Positions 49,063 through 58,090 of a stretch of DNA of 64,000 bases are shown here, in pieces (within the stretch, counting starts at the first letter, position 1; each line of letters opens with the position of its first letter). The notes beneath the pieces are model-generated. The model was given only the letters and a program-made list of their open reading frames with translations, searched no databases and was not told the DNA's origin. The position numbers were made by a program, and so were the translations under genes. Source of the DNA: G020348385 sp964538085 (GTDB taxonomy: Bacteria > Acidobacteriota > Aminicenantia > Aminicenantales > Aminicenantaceae); assembly GCA_964538085.1 (NCBI GenBank), contig CAZIDF010000003.1, forward strand, positions 124,001 through 188,000, given 5' to 3'.

Positions 49063-50019
49063 ATGAATGTTCTGATCACGGGAATCACAGGCTTTGCTGG
49101 AAGTCATTTGGCTGATTATATCCTGGAAAATCATCCCGATGCTCGAGTGTATGGCATGATCCGTTGGCGGAGCCGGATGGAAAACATCCTTCATATCGAG
49201 GACCGGATACACCGCATAGAAGCCGATCTCAAAGACATGGCGTCGCTTAAAAAGGCCTTAAAGGAAGTTGAGCCGGACCGCATTTTTCATCTTGCTGCCC
49301 AGAGCTTTGTTCCCACCTCGTGGAAATGCCCGGCGGAGACGTTCGCGATCAATGCCGTCGGCCAGATCAATCTTTTTGAAACCGTTCTCAGCCTGGGGAT
49401 CTCGCCGAAAATCCAGATAGCCGGGTCCAGTGAAGAATATGGGTTTGTCAATTCCGATGAAGTTCCGATGAAAGAAACCAATCCCCTTCGTCCTCTTAGT
49501 CCTTATGCGGTGAGCAAGGTGGCCCAAGATCTGTTGGGCTGGCAATACTACAAGAGTTATGGCATGAAGATCGTCCGCACACGAGGATTCAACCATACGG
49601 GTCCCCGTCGCGGAGATGTTTTCATATGCTCGAATTTTGCCAAACAGATCGTGGAGATCGAAAAGAAAAAAAGAGAACCTATCATATACGTGGGTAACTT
49701 GGAGGCCAAAAGGGATTTTACGGATGTGCGAGACATGGTCCACGCCTACTGGTTATGCTTGGAGAAAGGAGAGCCTGGAGAGGTTTACAACCTGGGAACA
49801 GGGAAGACCTATTCTATTAAAGAGATCCTGGACATGTTGCTCGCCATAAGCGGAGTCGACGTGAAGATCGAAGTCGATCCGGATCGCCTCAGGCCCTCGG
49901 ATGTTCCCGTTCTTTTGTCCGACAGTTCCAAATTCAGAAGATTGACAGGATGGGAACCCAAAATTCCATTTAACCAGTCTCTTCAGGATCTCTTGGAATA
50001 TTGGAGAGAAAGGGTCTAA
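49063..50019 (+). CDS. GDP-mannose 4,6-dehydratase-like SDR
   Basis: 318 residues, extended SDR. NAD motif GITGFAGSHL, GSSEEYG, catalytic SPYAVSKVA and the GMD-like FNHTGPRRGDVF are visible; the RxxxxxxFTDVRD segment is typical of GMD and its reductase partner. It is shorter than classical Gmd (about 370). Likely reaction: GDP-mannose to GDP-4-keto-6-deoxymannose. GAGGAGG precedes the ATG. The neighbouring gene resembles the matching 4-reductase. Confidence 0.88.
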   Translation: MNVLITGITGFAGSHLADYILENHPDARVYGMIRWRSRMENILHIEDRIHRIEADLKDMASLKKALKEVEPDRIFHLAAQSFVPTSWKCPAETFAINAVGQINLFETVLSLGISPKIQIAGSSEEYGFVNSDEVPMKETNPLRPLSPYAVSKVAQDLLGWQYYKSYGMKIVRTRGFNHTGPRRGDVFICSNFAKQIVEIEKKKREPIIYVGNLEAKRDFTDVRDMVHAYWLCLEKGEPGEVYNLGTGKTYSIKEILDMLLAISGVDVKIEVDPDRLRPSDVPVLLSDSSKFRRLTGWEPKIPFNQSLQDLLEYWRERV

Positions 50020-50020
50020 C

Positions 50021-50956
50021 TTGAACGTTTTTGTTACCGGTGCGACCGGCTTTGTCGGGCGTTATCTCCGGGATTTCTTGAAATCCCATGGACATTGTAT
50101 TTGGGGATCAGCATATCCTGATGTGCCTGAACTCTCTTCGGATGACCGGATTTTTTATCTGGACATAAGATCTGAAAAGGATGTCTTCCAGCACATCAGG
50201 GAAATGAAGCCAGATTGGATTTTCCATCTGGCTGCTGTTTCCAATGTCCGGCATTCTTGGGACAGGCGGAAAGAAACCCTCGAGACCAATATAATAGGAA
50301 CGCTCAACCTATTCGAAGGTGTCCGGAATTTTTCCCCCCATGCCAGGATCGTTTTTGTCAGCTCTTCCGATATATATGGAACAAAATTTCCCTCTGGGGA
50401 CCCCCTGGGTGAAAAAAATCCGGTGATGTCCGTAAATCCTTATGCCTATACCAAATGGAGTGGCGAAGTTCTGAGTGAATTCTATACACGGATTGAAAAT
50501 TTGAATATCGTGATCGCCCGGCCATTTCCCCACACAGGTCCCGGGCAGAGCGCAGATTTTGTTTGTTCCGACTGGGCATGCCAGATTGCCCGGATCGAAA
50601 AGGGATTGAGTGTACCGGAAATAAAGGTCGGGAACACATCTGTCGAAAGAGATTTTACAGATGTGCGCGATGTGGTCCGCGCCTATGAGGGGCTTGCCGA
50701 AAAGGGGAAAACCGGTGAAGTATACAATGTGTGTTCAGGTCGTTCTTACTCCTTGGAAAGCATCCTCGAATGCCTCCTTTCCTATACTCAGAATGAAATT
50801 TCTGTCCGAGTCGACTCACAAAAACTGAGAAAAGTAGACATCCCTCGGCTAGTGGGCGACAACAAGAAGATCCGGGAAGAAATTTCCTGGGAACCCAGAA
50901 TCCCGATCGAACAGTCGCTCGAGGAATTGCTGGACTACTGGCGAAGCCGGGTCTAA
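50021..50956 (+). CDS. SDR epimerase/reductase, GDP-4-keto-6-deoxymannose reductase-like
   Basis: 311 residues. TTG start one base after the preceding stop, with AAGGG upstream. NAD motif GATGFVGRYL, catalytic NPYAYTKWSGE, FPHTGPGQSADF and ERDFTDVRDVVRAYEGL parallel the gene before it, suggesting an old duplication. RMD-type enzymes reduce the 4-keto intermediate to GDP-D-rhamnose, and other outcomes (talose, fucose) are possible. Its stop abuts the convergent purF stop without a gap. Confidence 0.86.
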   Translation: MNVFVTGATGFVGRYLRDFLKSHGHCIWGSAYPDVPELSSDDRIFYLDIRSEKDVFQHIREMKPDWIFHLAAVSNVRHSWDRRKETLETNIIGTLNLFEGVRNFSPHARIVFVSSSDIYGTKFPSGDPLGEKNPVMSVNPYAYTKWSGEVLSEFYTRIENLNIVIARPFPHTGPGQSADFVCSDWACQIARIEKGLSVPEIKVGNTSVERDFTDVRDVVRAYEGLAEKGKTGEVYNVCSGRSYSLESILECLLSYTQNEISVRVDSQKLRKVDIPRLVGDNKKIREEISWEPRIPIEQSLEELLDYWRSRV

Positions 50957-52426
50957 TTAGATTTCCAATTCCAGTTGGTTTTTTTGGTCCGTTTCCCGGT
51001 CTCGTTCGATGGTTTTCAGAACTTCGGCGGTCACATCTCCTGTGGGATACTGGCCGTCAAAGCACGCTCCGCAGAAATGGGTAATCTCTTTATTCCCGGT
51101 TTGGACAGCCTTTTTTAACGATTCCAGCGATTGGTAGATCACCTTGTCTGCCCCGAGTTTTTTCGTTATCTTATCGATTGTGGCATTGCGGGCGATAAAT
51201 TCAGCTTTTGTCTGCATGTCTATCCCGTAAACACACGGGTATCTCAGCGGTGGAGAATAGGAAGCGAAGTAGACTTTTTTCGCCCCACATTCCCTGACCA
51301 TTTTTATGATAGCTCTAGAAGTGTTGCCCCGTACGATGCTGTCATCCACAAGGAGAACATTTTTGCCTTTGAGCTCGGAGGGAATAGGATTGAGCTTATG
51401 CCGGACAGATGACTTCCTTTCATGATCGGCGGGCATGATGAATGTGCGGCCGATGTATCTGTTTTTGACCAATGCTTCTCTGTATTTTAGATTCAATTGT
51501 CTTGCGATCTCGATGGCTGCATCCCGGGCGGAATCAGGGACTGGAACGACCACATCTATGTCCAGATTGAGTTTTTTTATCTCTTCTGCCAAAAATCGAC
51601 CCAGATTGACCCGGCAATCATAGACATTGACATTGTCGATGTAGGAGTCTGGACGGGCAAAATAGACCCATTCGAAAAGACATGGAGAGTGGGGGCAATG
51701 TGTCAGTTGGCTCGTGTGAAGTTGACGTTTTTCATCGATAAAAATAACCTGACCCGCTCCGACATTTTTTATGTTGGAGAAATTTGTGATATTCAAACTC
51801 ACGCTTTCTGAGGCGATGGCATAAGAGGGGAGGATCCCATCTTTTTTTGTCCCATAGACAAGCGGTTTTATTCCATAGGGATCTCTGAAGGCGACCATAC
51901 CCCCTCCGGCGATATAAGCCACTACAGAATAGCTGCCTTTCACCTGTTCGAAAACTTTTTCGACCGCGCGGAATATATTATCAGGTTCGATTTTGTCGAT
52001 ATTTTGGATCGAGAGTTCTTGGGCAAAAATGTTGAGTATGATTTCCACGTCGTTATCCGATGTGAGATGTCGATGGTGTTGATTAATCAATAATTTGTTC
52101 AGTTCCGTATAATTGATGACATTGCCGTTGTGTGCCATGATTATGCCAAAGGGAGAATTGACGAAAAATGGCTGGGCGACCGATCCGCTTCTTCCGCCGA
52201 TGGTAGGATAGCGCGTATGGCCGATCCCGATGTTGCCCTTGAGGCGCTTGAAGTTATCCGCAGTAAATATATCTCTAACGAGTCCGTTTCCCTTTTTTGT
52301 GTGGAAATGCCCGTCATACGTGATGACTCCTGCTGAATCCTGGCCTCGATGCTGGATAGAAAGGAGTCCCTGATAAAGGTCTTTGAAGACATCGTCATTT
52401 CCCAGAATTCCGATTATTCCGCACAT
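50957..52426 (-). CDS. purF: Amidophosphoribosyltransferase
   Basis: 489 residues; first step of purine synthesis, PRPP plus glutamine to phosphoribosylamine. The nucleophile is Cys2 (MCGIIGIL) with no propeptide, so only Met removal is needed. Class II glutaminase motifs (HNGNVINYTEL), the PRPP loop (VLLVDDSIVRGNTSRAI) and cysteines in the Fe-S-type contexts (CPHSPCLFEW, CVYGIDM, CGACFDGQYPTGD) indicate the Bacillus-like iron-sulfur form. No Shine-Dalgarno is seen, and a TATAAT lies about 15 bases before the ATG. It stands alone, away from other pur genes. Confidence 0.96.
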   Translation of the reverse strand: MCGIIGILGNDDVFKDLYQGLLSIQHRGQDSAGVITYDGHFHTKKGNGLVRDIFTADNFKRLKGNIGIGHTRYPTIGGRSGSVAQPFFVNSPFGIIMAHNGNVINYTELNKLLINQHHRHLTSDNDVEIILNIFAQELSIQNIDKIEPDNIFRAVEKVFEQVKGSYSVVAYIAGGGMVAFRDPYGIKPLVYGTKKDGILPSYAIASESVSLNITNFSNIKNVGAGQVIFIDEKRQLHTSQLTHCPHSPCLFEWVYFARPDSYIDNVNVYDCRVNLGRFLAEEIKKLNLDIDVVVPVPDSARDAAIEIARQLNLKYREALVKNRYIGRTFIMPADHERKSSVRHKLNPIPSELKGKNVLLVDDSIVRGNTSRAIIKMVRECGAKKVYFASYSPPLRYPCVYGIDMQTKAEFIARNATIDKITKKLGADKVIYQSLESLKKAVQTGNKEITHFCGACFDGQYPTGDVTAEVLKTIERDRETDQKNQLELEI

Positions 52427-52440
52427 GTATTTAACATACC

Positions 52441-52446
52441 ATTATA
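52441..52446 (-). promoter_or_regulatory. Putative -10 box of purF
   Basis: A perfect TATAAT on the minus strand. The region at the expected -35 distance is a poor match (GAATAA-like), so an activator may be needed or the call may be wrong. Predicted start near 52434 leaves only about eight leader bases before the purF ATG. Confidence 0.35.
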
Positions 52447-52608
52447 GACAACAGGCGTGCAACTTATTCCTCGGCTCTCTCTCTTTTCCGAGGAACCATG
52501 CCCGCTCCCCTGCGGATGCCTTCCTAACCCGCTTGCTTGACCTAGAAGAGATAATCACAGAAATATGGATATTTCTGCTTCAATGTGAAAAAGAAGGGGG
52601 AGAAAAGG

Positions 52609-53577
52609 TCAGGACGGAAGGGCAGCGATCAGTTCAGCTGATGTGAGTGTGGCTGTGCCCAACTTCCCGACAACGATCCCGGCCGCAATATTAGCCAGCA
52701 TGGCGGCCTCCTGGATCGACGCTCCGGCGAGGAGGGCTAAGCTGGAGACAGCGATGACCGTATCCCCTGCTCCTGTGACATCGTAGACCTCTTGGGCGAG
52801 GGTGGGAACATGCATAGCTTTTTTCCCTCTTTCAAAAACACTGAGCCCCTGTTCTCCCCTCTTGAGAATGAGATACTTGGTTAAAATTTTGGAGAGAATC
52901 GTCTCTCCTACTTTTTCTACCTCTATATCACTGCGGCAAGCGTGGTGCACAACACTTTCCGCTTCCAAATGATTCGGTGTGATCAGAGTCACTGGAGAGA
53001 AAAAAAGAAAATGTTCGACTTTGGGATCCACGTACACCGGCAATTTTTTTCGTTGTGTAAAAGACAGGACTTTTTGAAGCAATGGCTCTGTGATGATTCC
53101 CTTGTTGTAATCGGATATGATCAAAGCATCGAATTTTTCCTTTTGGATGAAACTGTAGATTTTGGCTGCCAAATGAGAAGAGATCGGTCCTTTCTCTTCC
53201 ATATCGACTCGAACGACATGCTGGTGATGAGCGATAACGCGAGTTTTGACCGTCGTGGGTCTTTTGGCGTTGACAATGATCCCCTTGTTGTCAGCGACGT
53301 TATCTCTGATCCACTCTCCTTCTTTGTCCTCACCCACGATGCCGGTAAGGATCGGAGATGCCCCCAATTTTTGAAGGTTATAGCCGACATTGCCAGCTCC
53401 TCCCAAACAGGAGGTGTCGTTTGTGGCCACGACCACAGGGATCGGAGCTTCGGGAGAAATGCGGGAAACATTACCCCAAATGTATTTGTCCATCATCAGA
53501 TCGCCGAGCACGAGAATCCGCTTATCTTTGAATCCCGAGATGATTTTTATCATTTTTTGTGGATCTAGGTCTATCAT
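52609..53577 (-). CDS. rfaE1: D-glycero-beta-D-manno-heptose-7-phosphate kinase (PfkB family)
   Basis: 322 residues, the kinase half of HldE without the adenylyltransferase half. The N-terminus KRILVLGDLMMDKYIWGNVSRISPEAPIPVV is the heptokinase signature, and the PfkB ATP site VYDVTGAGDTVIAV with catalytic Asp is near the C-terminus. It makes heptose bisphosphate for LPS inner-core ADP-heptose. It is last in the LPS run and overlaps the PHP gene by four bases. Confidence 0.93.
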   Translation of the reverse strand: MIDLDPQKMIKIISGFKDKRILVLGDLMMDKYIWGNVSRISPEAPIPVVVATNDTSCLGGAGNVGYNLQKLGASPILTGIVGEDKEGEWIRDNVADNKGIIVNAKRPTTVKTRVIAHHQHVVRVDMEEKGPISSHLAAKIYSFIQKEKFDALIISDYNKGIITEPLLQKVLSFTQRKKLPVYVDPKVEHFLFFSPVTLITPNHLEAESVVHHACRSDIEVEKVGETILSKILTKYLILKRGEQGLSVFERGKKAMHVPTLAQEVYDVTGAGDTVIAVSSLALLAGASIQEAAMLANIAAGIVVGKLGTATLTSAELIAALPS

Positions 53578-54701
53578 TGGTTTTTCTCCCTCAAATAAAT
53601 GGGATTGGACAAAATCCAGGGGATATCCTTGTGCAAGGGGGTTTTTTCTTTGAGATAGACTTCAACCCTGTAAAAGCCTGGTCGAGTGGGTCGATAATCC
53701 ATGTTTTTATCCGTCGAGGTCATGATTTTTTTTCCGTTATGGATCAGATGCATTTCACGGGCAAAAGTAAATTCTGTTTGAATCCGGAGGATAGTGCGGG
53801 AATCAAGCGAAGTGTTTTCTCCCATGAGGATTTCTTTTTGACCTTTTTGAGCCCAGAATCGGAATCCATTCGCTTGGGCGGCAGAATCGACAGCATTGTA
53901 AAAATGACCTTGATGCAAGGCCGATAAAACTTGTCGCGATGCTAGTTCGAACTCATCTGATAGGGGCTTTTTGAGAAGAACATGGAGTTGCATGAGGGGA
54001 AGGAGAGACTTGTAAAGGAGATGGGCATCCACACTGTAGAAACCGAAAGTAGGATGCGTTTGATTGAGTTCGTCCCATTTCTTGAGATTTTTGTCCGGAC
54101 GTTGGAGCATTTTGAGCAAGGCATATTCAGGCCTGACCAGGAGAGAGGGCGATAAGAAAATTATACGGGAAACGTCGTACTTCAGCATGGTGTTGGCATT
54201 GATGATTTCCAGACCGTTATATCCGATGGATTTTCCCCAAGACCAAGATACTTTGGAATACGGATGAGCGATGATGGAGATACCACCGCGAGCTTTAATC
54301 TGGTAGAAAGCCGTATCGGCATTCTGTGAAAAAGGCGCGTGTTCAGGTGTGAAACCAATGGCAACGAGATGACCACGGTTCACAGAAAGTTCGGATCCGG
54401 CCAGGACAAGAACGTTGTGTTTCCAGCCCGTCGTTGCCAGGGATTCAAGGTTCGGGTTTCCATGGTCTGTTAGAATGATGAAGTCGAGTGAAGAACGGGA
54501 GGCCAGCTCCGCGATTTTGTCCGCCGGTTTTCTTCCGTCTGAATGGATGGTGTGGATGTGGTATGCTCCTTGAATCTCAAGAGGAGATTTATCGAGTTCC
54601 GGTTCTGTGTAAATGTGGAATCCGATGAGGTGAATACCCAGCCACAGGGCATACATCAGAAAGAGGCCGGCAAGAATGGTGAGGATTTTTTTCTTTTTCA
54701 A
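53574..54701 (-). CDS. PHP-domain phosphoesterase-like membrane-anchored protein
   Basis: 375 residues. One N-terminal membrane helix or signal anchor (ILTILAGLFLMYALWLGIHL), then a PHP domain with HIHTIHSDG and ILTDHGN metal-ligand motifs and later GISIIAHPYSK, VDAH. A beta-rich C-terminal part (about 280-375) resembles carbohydrate-binding or immunoglobulin-like folds. PHP proteins in surface-polysaccharide clusters may be phosphatases. It overlaps the ligase-like gene and the heptokinase gene by four bases each. Confidence 0.88.
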   Translation of the reverse strand: MKKKKILTILAGLFLMYALWLGIHLIGFHIYTEPELDKSPLEIQGAYHIHTIHSDGRKPADKIAELASRSSLDFIILTDHGNPNLESLATTGWKHNVLVLAGSELSVNRGHLVAIGFTPEHAPFSQNADTAFYQIKARGGISIIAHPYSKVSWSWGKSIGYNGLEIINANTMLKYDVSRIIFLSPSLLVRPEYALLKMLQRPDKNLKKWDELNQTHPTFGFYSVDAHLLYKSLLPLMQLHVLLKKPLSDEFELASRQVLSALHQGHFYNAVDSAAQANGFRFWAQKGQKEILMGENTSLDSRTILRIQTEFTFAREMHLIHNGKKIMTSTDKNMDYRPTRPGFYRVEVYLKEKTPLHKDIPWILSNPIYLREKNQ

Positions 54702-55882
54702 TTTTCCTGGGACCCTGTTCTTTTCATTTTGATCAAGGCAAACGGGATGGTAATAAGGGTGAGAATCAAAACCGTGATCTCAGAATCTCCGAAGTTGTAT
54801 TCAAAAAACCCCGCCACGAACAAACCTACGAGGCCAGCTAGAGACCCGACTGTAACCGGACGCAAAAGGGGATCTTTTATACGTGTGAGTTTGATCAGAG
54901 AAAGAGCCGCCCAACCGATGAACGTAAGCCAAGCCAATAACGCGGGGATTCCTCTTTCTGCCCCGATCTGGATGATGTTGCTGTGGAGGTGGACGTTTCT
55001 CTTGGCCCCTTCCGATAGGCCGTATTTCGGATTTTGAAAAACCATATTGACCGTACAGGGGCCTGTCCCGAATAGAGGATTTTCTTTAATGATCTGGATA
55101 CCGGCATGGAAGTACTCTATTCTTTGGGTATTCGAATAGTGTCTCTTGCTGAAGATACTGAGGGCTCTCTTTTTGACATGTTGGGGACTCAGCATGAAAA
55201 AAATAGAGATCGCGATAGGGACAAGGATCAGAGTCTTCGGCTTATAAAAGGCAAGGACTACGGCTGCGGCAAAAGCGAGCCCGATCCAGGCGCTCCTTGT
55301 GAGGGTGAGTACAAGGGCCATGGAGCCCAGGATGAATCCAATTGCCCAAAGAATTCTGGACCTGTCCTTGGAAAGTAAAAAAAGACTCAAGGCATAAGAA
55401 CAAAACAGGAGCAATAAGCCAGCTTGGGTCATCCAATGTCCCATAAAGCCCAGGATTCTTTCTCCTGTTTCTGCCCGGAAGAGGAAAGTGAACAAAGAAT
55501 AGGATATGCTGGCAAAAGCAGAGATGAGAAACGCGTAATTGATTTTTTTAAGGCTTTTTTCTGAAGAAAGGGCTGAATATGTTATAGGGACGACAAGGAA
55601 CAACAAAAGTTCCCTGTTGTCCACAAGGCTGATCTTAGGATTAACGGATTTAAGGGATGAGAGGAGAGAAAATAGGCAATAAACGAGGAGAGGCCAAAAA
55701 AAAGAGGGAAATCGGGGCCACTTTTTTTGTTGGATTTGCGAGAACAACCAGCAGAAAAAAGCCAGAGAAAGAAAGATCTGGATCAGGGAGATCGAGACCA
55801 TGGAGAAAAGGAGATAAAGGGTTAGGAAAAACAATAAAAAGGATGTTAAGTCTTTGGGAAGATCGAGTAAATTCTTTTTCAT
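54698..55882 (-). CDS. O-antigen ligase/polymerase-like membrane protein (WaaL/Wzy family)
   Basis: 394 residues with about ten to twelve membrane helices. The Wzy_C-type periplasmic loop is visible: HYSNTQRIEYFHAGIQIIKE, GTGPCTVNMVF, HLHSNIIQIGAERGIPALL. The RxxxW and HxHN-like residues are those of WaaL ligases and O-antigen polymerases. Given the adjacent heptose and GT9 genes it probably attaches or polymerises O-antigen. It is separated by 57 bases from the GT9 gene. Confidence 0.88.
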   Translation of the reverse strand: MKKNLLDLPKDLTSFLLFFLTLYLLFSMVSISLIQIFLSLAFFCWLFSQIQQKKWPRFPSFFWPLLVYCLFSLLSSLKSVNPKISLVDNRELLLFLVVPITYSALSSEKSLKKINYAFLISAFASISYSLFTFLFRAETGERILGFMGHWMTQAGLLLLFCSYALSLFLLSKDRSRILWAIGFILGSMALVLTLTRSAWIGLAFAAAVVLAFYKPKTLILVPIAISIFFMLSPQHVKKRALSIFSKRHYSNTQRIEYFHAGIQIIKENPLFGTGPCTVNMVFQNPKYGLSEGAKRNVHLHSNIIQIGAERGIPALLAWLTFIGWAALSLIKLTRIKDPLLRPVTVGSLAGLVGLFVAGFFEYNFGDSEITVLILTLITIPFALIKMKRTGSQEN

Positions 55883-55939
55883 CGGTTACAAAGATATATC
55901 TTCCAAGAAGATGAGTCCATTGTCAAATTTTTGCCTGGG

Positions 55940-57010
55940 CTATTCATGCCGATTCAAGTAAGGGAGGCAGGCGGCATAGACCTCCTCAGGCGTGATCGTT
56001 CGCATGCACCGATAATTGCCCGGGATACAAAACCTTTGATCGCAAGGCCGGCAGTCCAATTCCTTTTCTATGATCGTGGCTTTTGCTTGCCAAGGTGTGT
56101 TGTAGGCAGAGAGGTTGGGGCCAAATAACGCCACAATAGGAGTCGAGGTGGATGCAGCGATGTGCATAGGTCCGGAATCCGGGCCAATGAACAAGGAGGC
56201 GTTCAGGATGAGTTCTTTCAGTTCTTTCAGGTTAAGCTTTCCTGCCAGAGAAAAAACGGAGGCAGGATGCCTGCTCAGGATTTGGCCAGCTTTTTCTTCA
56301 TCTTCCAGGGCTCCGATCAATACGATTTTCGCCTTTTGTCGTTCGACAAGAGCTGCCGCCAATTTTGCCCAGTTATCGATTCCCCACTCCCGATATTCGT
56401 TTCCAGCACCGACATGGATAACGATGATTTTGGACCTTCCGAAAAAGTTTTTAGAGAAAAACAGATGGATTTTTTTCTTATCCGATTCCGAGGATTTGGG
56501 TAGGAACAATGGCGGAGAAAATGGGACCTCTATACCCAACGCTTTGACCAGCCGGATATGGTTTTCCACGCTGTGGACGTGACCTGTTTCAAGACCTCTC
56601 GGAATCGCGATGTCGTAAACGAAACTCTTGTGTTTGATTCGGTAGCCGATTTTTTGTTTAGCTCCGGAAAAAAATGTGAGGAGAGAAGCCGTTGGCCCGC
56701 CATGAAAGTCGATAGCGATATCGAATCGTTCCTTCCGGAATGCACGAATGGTATTCAAGAATTTTTTTTTCCCCAGCGGCCTCGGGAGGACGATCGTCCT
56801 ATCGATATGCGGATTCCCCTCGATGAGTTCCCGGTATGGCGTTTCGACGACATAGGTGATATGAGCGGACGGGAGCCCTTTTCGCAAGGCCGTGATAGCG
56901 GGGGTGGTCATGACGATATCCCCTATGCGTCTTAAGCGTACCAGCAGGATTTTGTTTATCGCAGACAGGTCATTTTTTTGTTTCTCTGTCGGGTTCAATG
57001 GAGGCCTCAT
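55940..57010 (-). CDS. Glycosyltransferase family 9 (heptosyltransferase-like)
   Basis: 356 residues from the ATG at 57010. The GT9 pattern is clear: ILLVRLRRIGDIVMTTPAI at the N-terminus, HVGAGNEYREW in the donor domain, GPDSGPMHIAAST and ALFGPN. WaaC/WaaF-type enzymes transfer heptose to the LPS inner core. The start is uncertain: a GTG at 57067 also opens the frame, and neither has a Shine-Dalgarno. Both lie inside the Trm112-like gene, an overlap of at least 41 bases. Confidence 0.9.
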   Translation of the reverse strand: MRPPLNPTEKQKNDLSAINKILLVRLRRIGDIVMTTPAITALRKGLPSAHITYVVETPYRELIEGNPHIDRTIVLPRPLGKKKFLNTIRAFRKERFDIAIDFHGGPTASLLTFFSGAKQKIGYRIKHKSFVYDIAIPRGLETGHVHSVENHIRLVKALGIEVPFSPPLFLPKSSESDKKKIHLFFSKNFFGRSKIIVIHVGAGNEYREWGIDNWAKLAAALVERQKAKIVLIGALEDEEKAGQILSRHPASVFSLAGKLNLKELKELILNASLFIGPDSGPMHIAASTSTPIVALFGPNLSAYNTPWQAKATIIEKELDCRPCDQRFCIPGNYRCMRTITPEEVYAACLPYLNRHE

Positions 57011-57158
57011 CGATGAGCATGATGGGGATTTCTTGTTTGATCGGATAAACCCTGTGGCATTTGACACATTTCAAGCCCTTCTCATCAGAGGTCAGCTCGA
57101 CATCGGATTTGCACTTGGGACAAGCGAGAATGTTTAGAATTTTTGGATTAATGCTCAT
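56970..57158 (-). CDS. Trm112/YcaR-family small zinc-ribbon-like protein
   Basis: 62 residues. MSINPKILNILACPKCKSD, CVKCHRVYPIKQEIPIMLID matches Trm112-like proteins, with two CxxC pairs and the PVxDGIPxML-like end. Bacterial members are often encoded beside LPS genes such as lpxK, and their role is unclear. The ATG at 57158 is chosen from homology; the frame is open for 48 further codons without homology. Confidence 0.9.
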   Translation of the reverse strand: MSINPKILNILACPKCKSDVELTSDEKGLKCVKCHRVYPIKQEIPIMLIDEASIEPDRETKK

Positions 57159-57185
57159 CGGTTCATTCCAGTCTTGATATGATAT

Positions 57186-57214
57186 ATTATAGTGTTCAGA
57201 ATAGTCAATCATAA
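57186..57214 (-). promoter_or_regulatory. Putative promoter of the Trm112-GT9-LPS run
   Basis: On the minus strand TTATGA (57214-57209), a 17-base spacer and a perfect TATAAT (57191-57186). Start near 57179, giving a 21-base leader to the ATG at 57158. Confidence 0.45.
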
Positions 57215-57235
57215 GAGTCCGATTGACAGATATGG

Positions 57236-58090
57236 ATGAGGGGTGATATTTTACCCGATGTGAAATTTCCCAATAATTTTGGAGAACCTCTTGATTTTCC
57301 ACCTTTCAACGGACGTATCAATCCGGAATTCCAGCTGCCTGTTTTTGTGGAAAAGATAAGCCGATTCCACCTTCTATTTCAGGAGGATTCTCATCAAATT
57401 CTTTTCGATGGCCGGAACAAGATCAGCGTGATCCCTTTTCTGGTATCCGACGGAAAAGCCGTGAACATCGTTGCTAAAGAGTTTTTTACACAGGGTTTGA
57501 GCAAGATGAAAACCCTCTTTTTGCCATCAAAAGCCCGGAAAGCTTGGTTGGGAGGCATTTCCCTGATGGAACGAAACATACCCACTCCAGTTCCTGTCGC
57601 CTATATGGAAAAATATAGATCTCCCTTTATCGATGAGAGTTGTTATTTTTCTGTTTTTGAAGAGGGAGTGGAAGAAATTCGACATCTTTTTCGCCGACTT
57701 CCACCTAGAGAACTGACTTCGCTTGTGCGGTCATTGGCCTGTCATTTAAGCCTTTGCCATTCAAAAGGGATCCTCCACCGTGATCTTTCAGACGGCAATG
57801 TATTGGTGAGGGTAGAGGGACAGGAAAAACAGACTTTTTTTCTTATCGATACCAATCGGATCCGTGTGAAAAAAAGATTAGGCCCTTTAAAGAAGATAAA
57901 AAACCTAACCCGTCTCGGTGTTCCCGATGACTTTCAGAAATATTTCCTCGAGGAATACACAGGGACAAAAAAGCTGAAAAAAAGAATCTGGCTTTGGTAT
58001 AAACTCACGAAAAAATCTTATACTTTGAGCATCAACCTAAAAAAAAGACTTCGTCTGAGCAAGGAGACCAAGACCAAGAATAAAGTCTGA
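57236..58090 (+). CDS. LPS-kinase-like protein (Kdo/WaaP-InaA family)
   Basis: 284 residues with a protein-kinase-like fold. The catalytic loop HRDLSDGNVLV (Asp base, Asn metal) and the metal-binding aspartate in FLIDTNRI are visible, and the ATP-lysine is in VNIVAKEFF. WaaP and KdkA kinases phosphorylate LPS core sugars. The C-terminus is strongly basic. ATG 57236 lacks a Shine-Dalgarno. It is divergent from the LPS cluster, and its TGA shares a base with the next ATG. Confidence 0.85.
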   Translation: MRGDILPDVKFPNNFGEPLDFPPFNGRINPEFQLPVFVEKISRFHLLFQEDSHQILFDGRNKISVIPFLVSDGKAVNIVAKEFFTQGLSKMKTLFLPSKARKAWLGGISLMERNIPTPVPVAYMEKYRSPFIDESCYFSVFEEGVEEIRHLFRRLPPRELTSLVRSLACHLSLCHSKGILHRDLSDGNVLVRVEGQEKQTFFLIDTNRIRVKKRLGPLKKIKNLTRLGVPDDFQKYFLEEYTGTKKLKKRIWLWYKLTKKSYTLSINLKKRLRLSKETKTKNKV

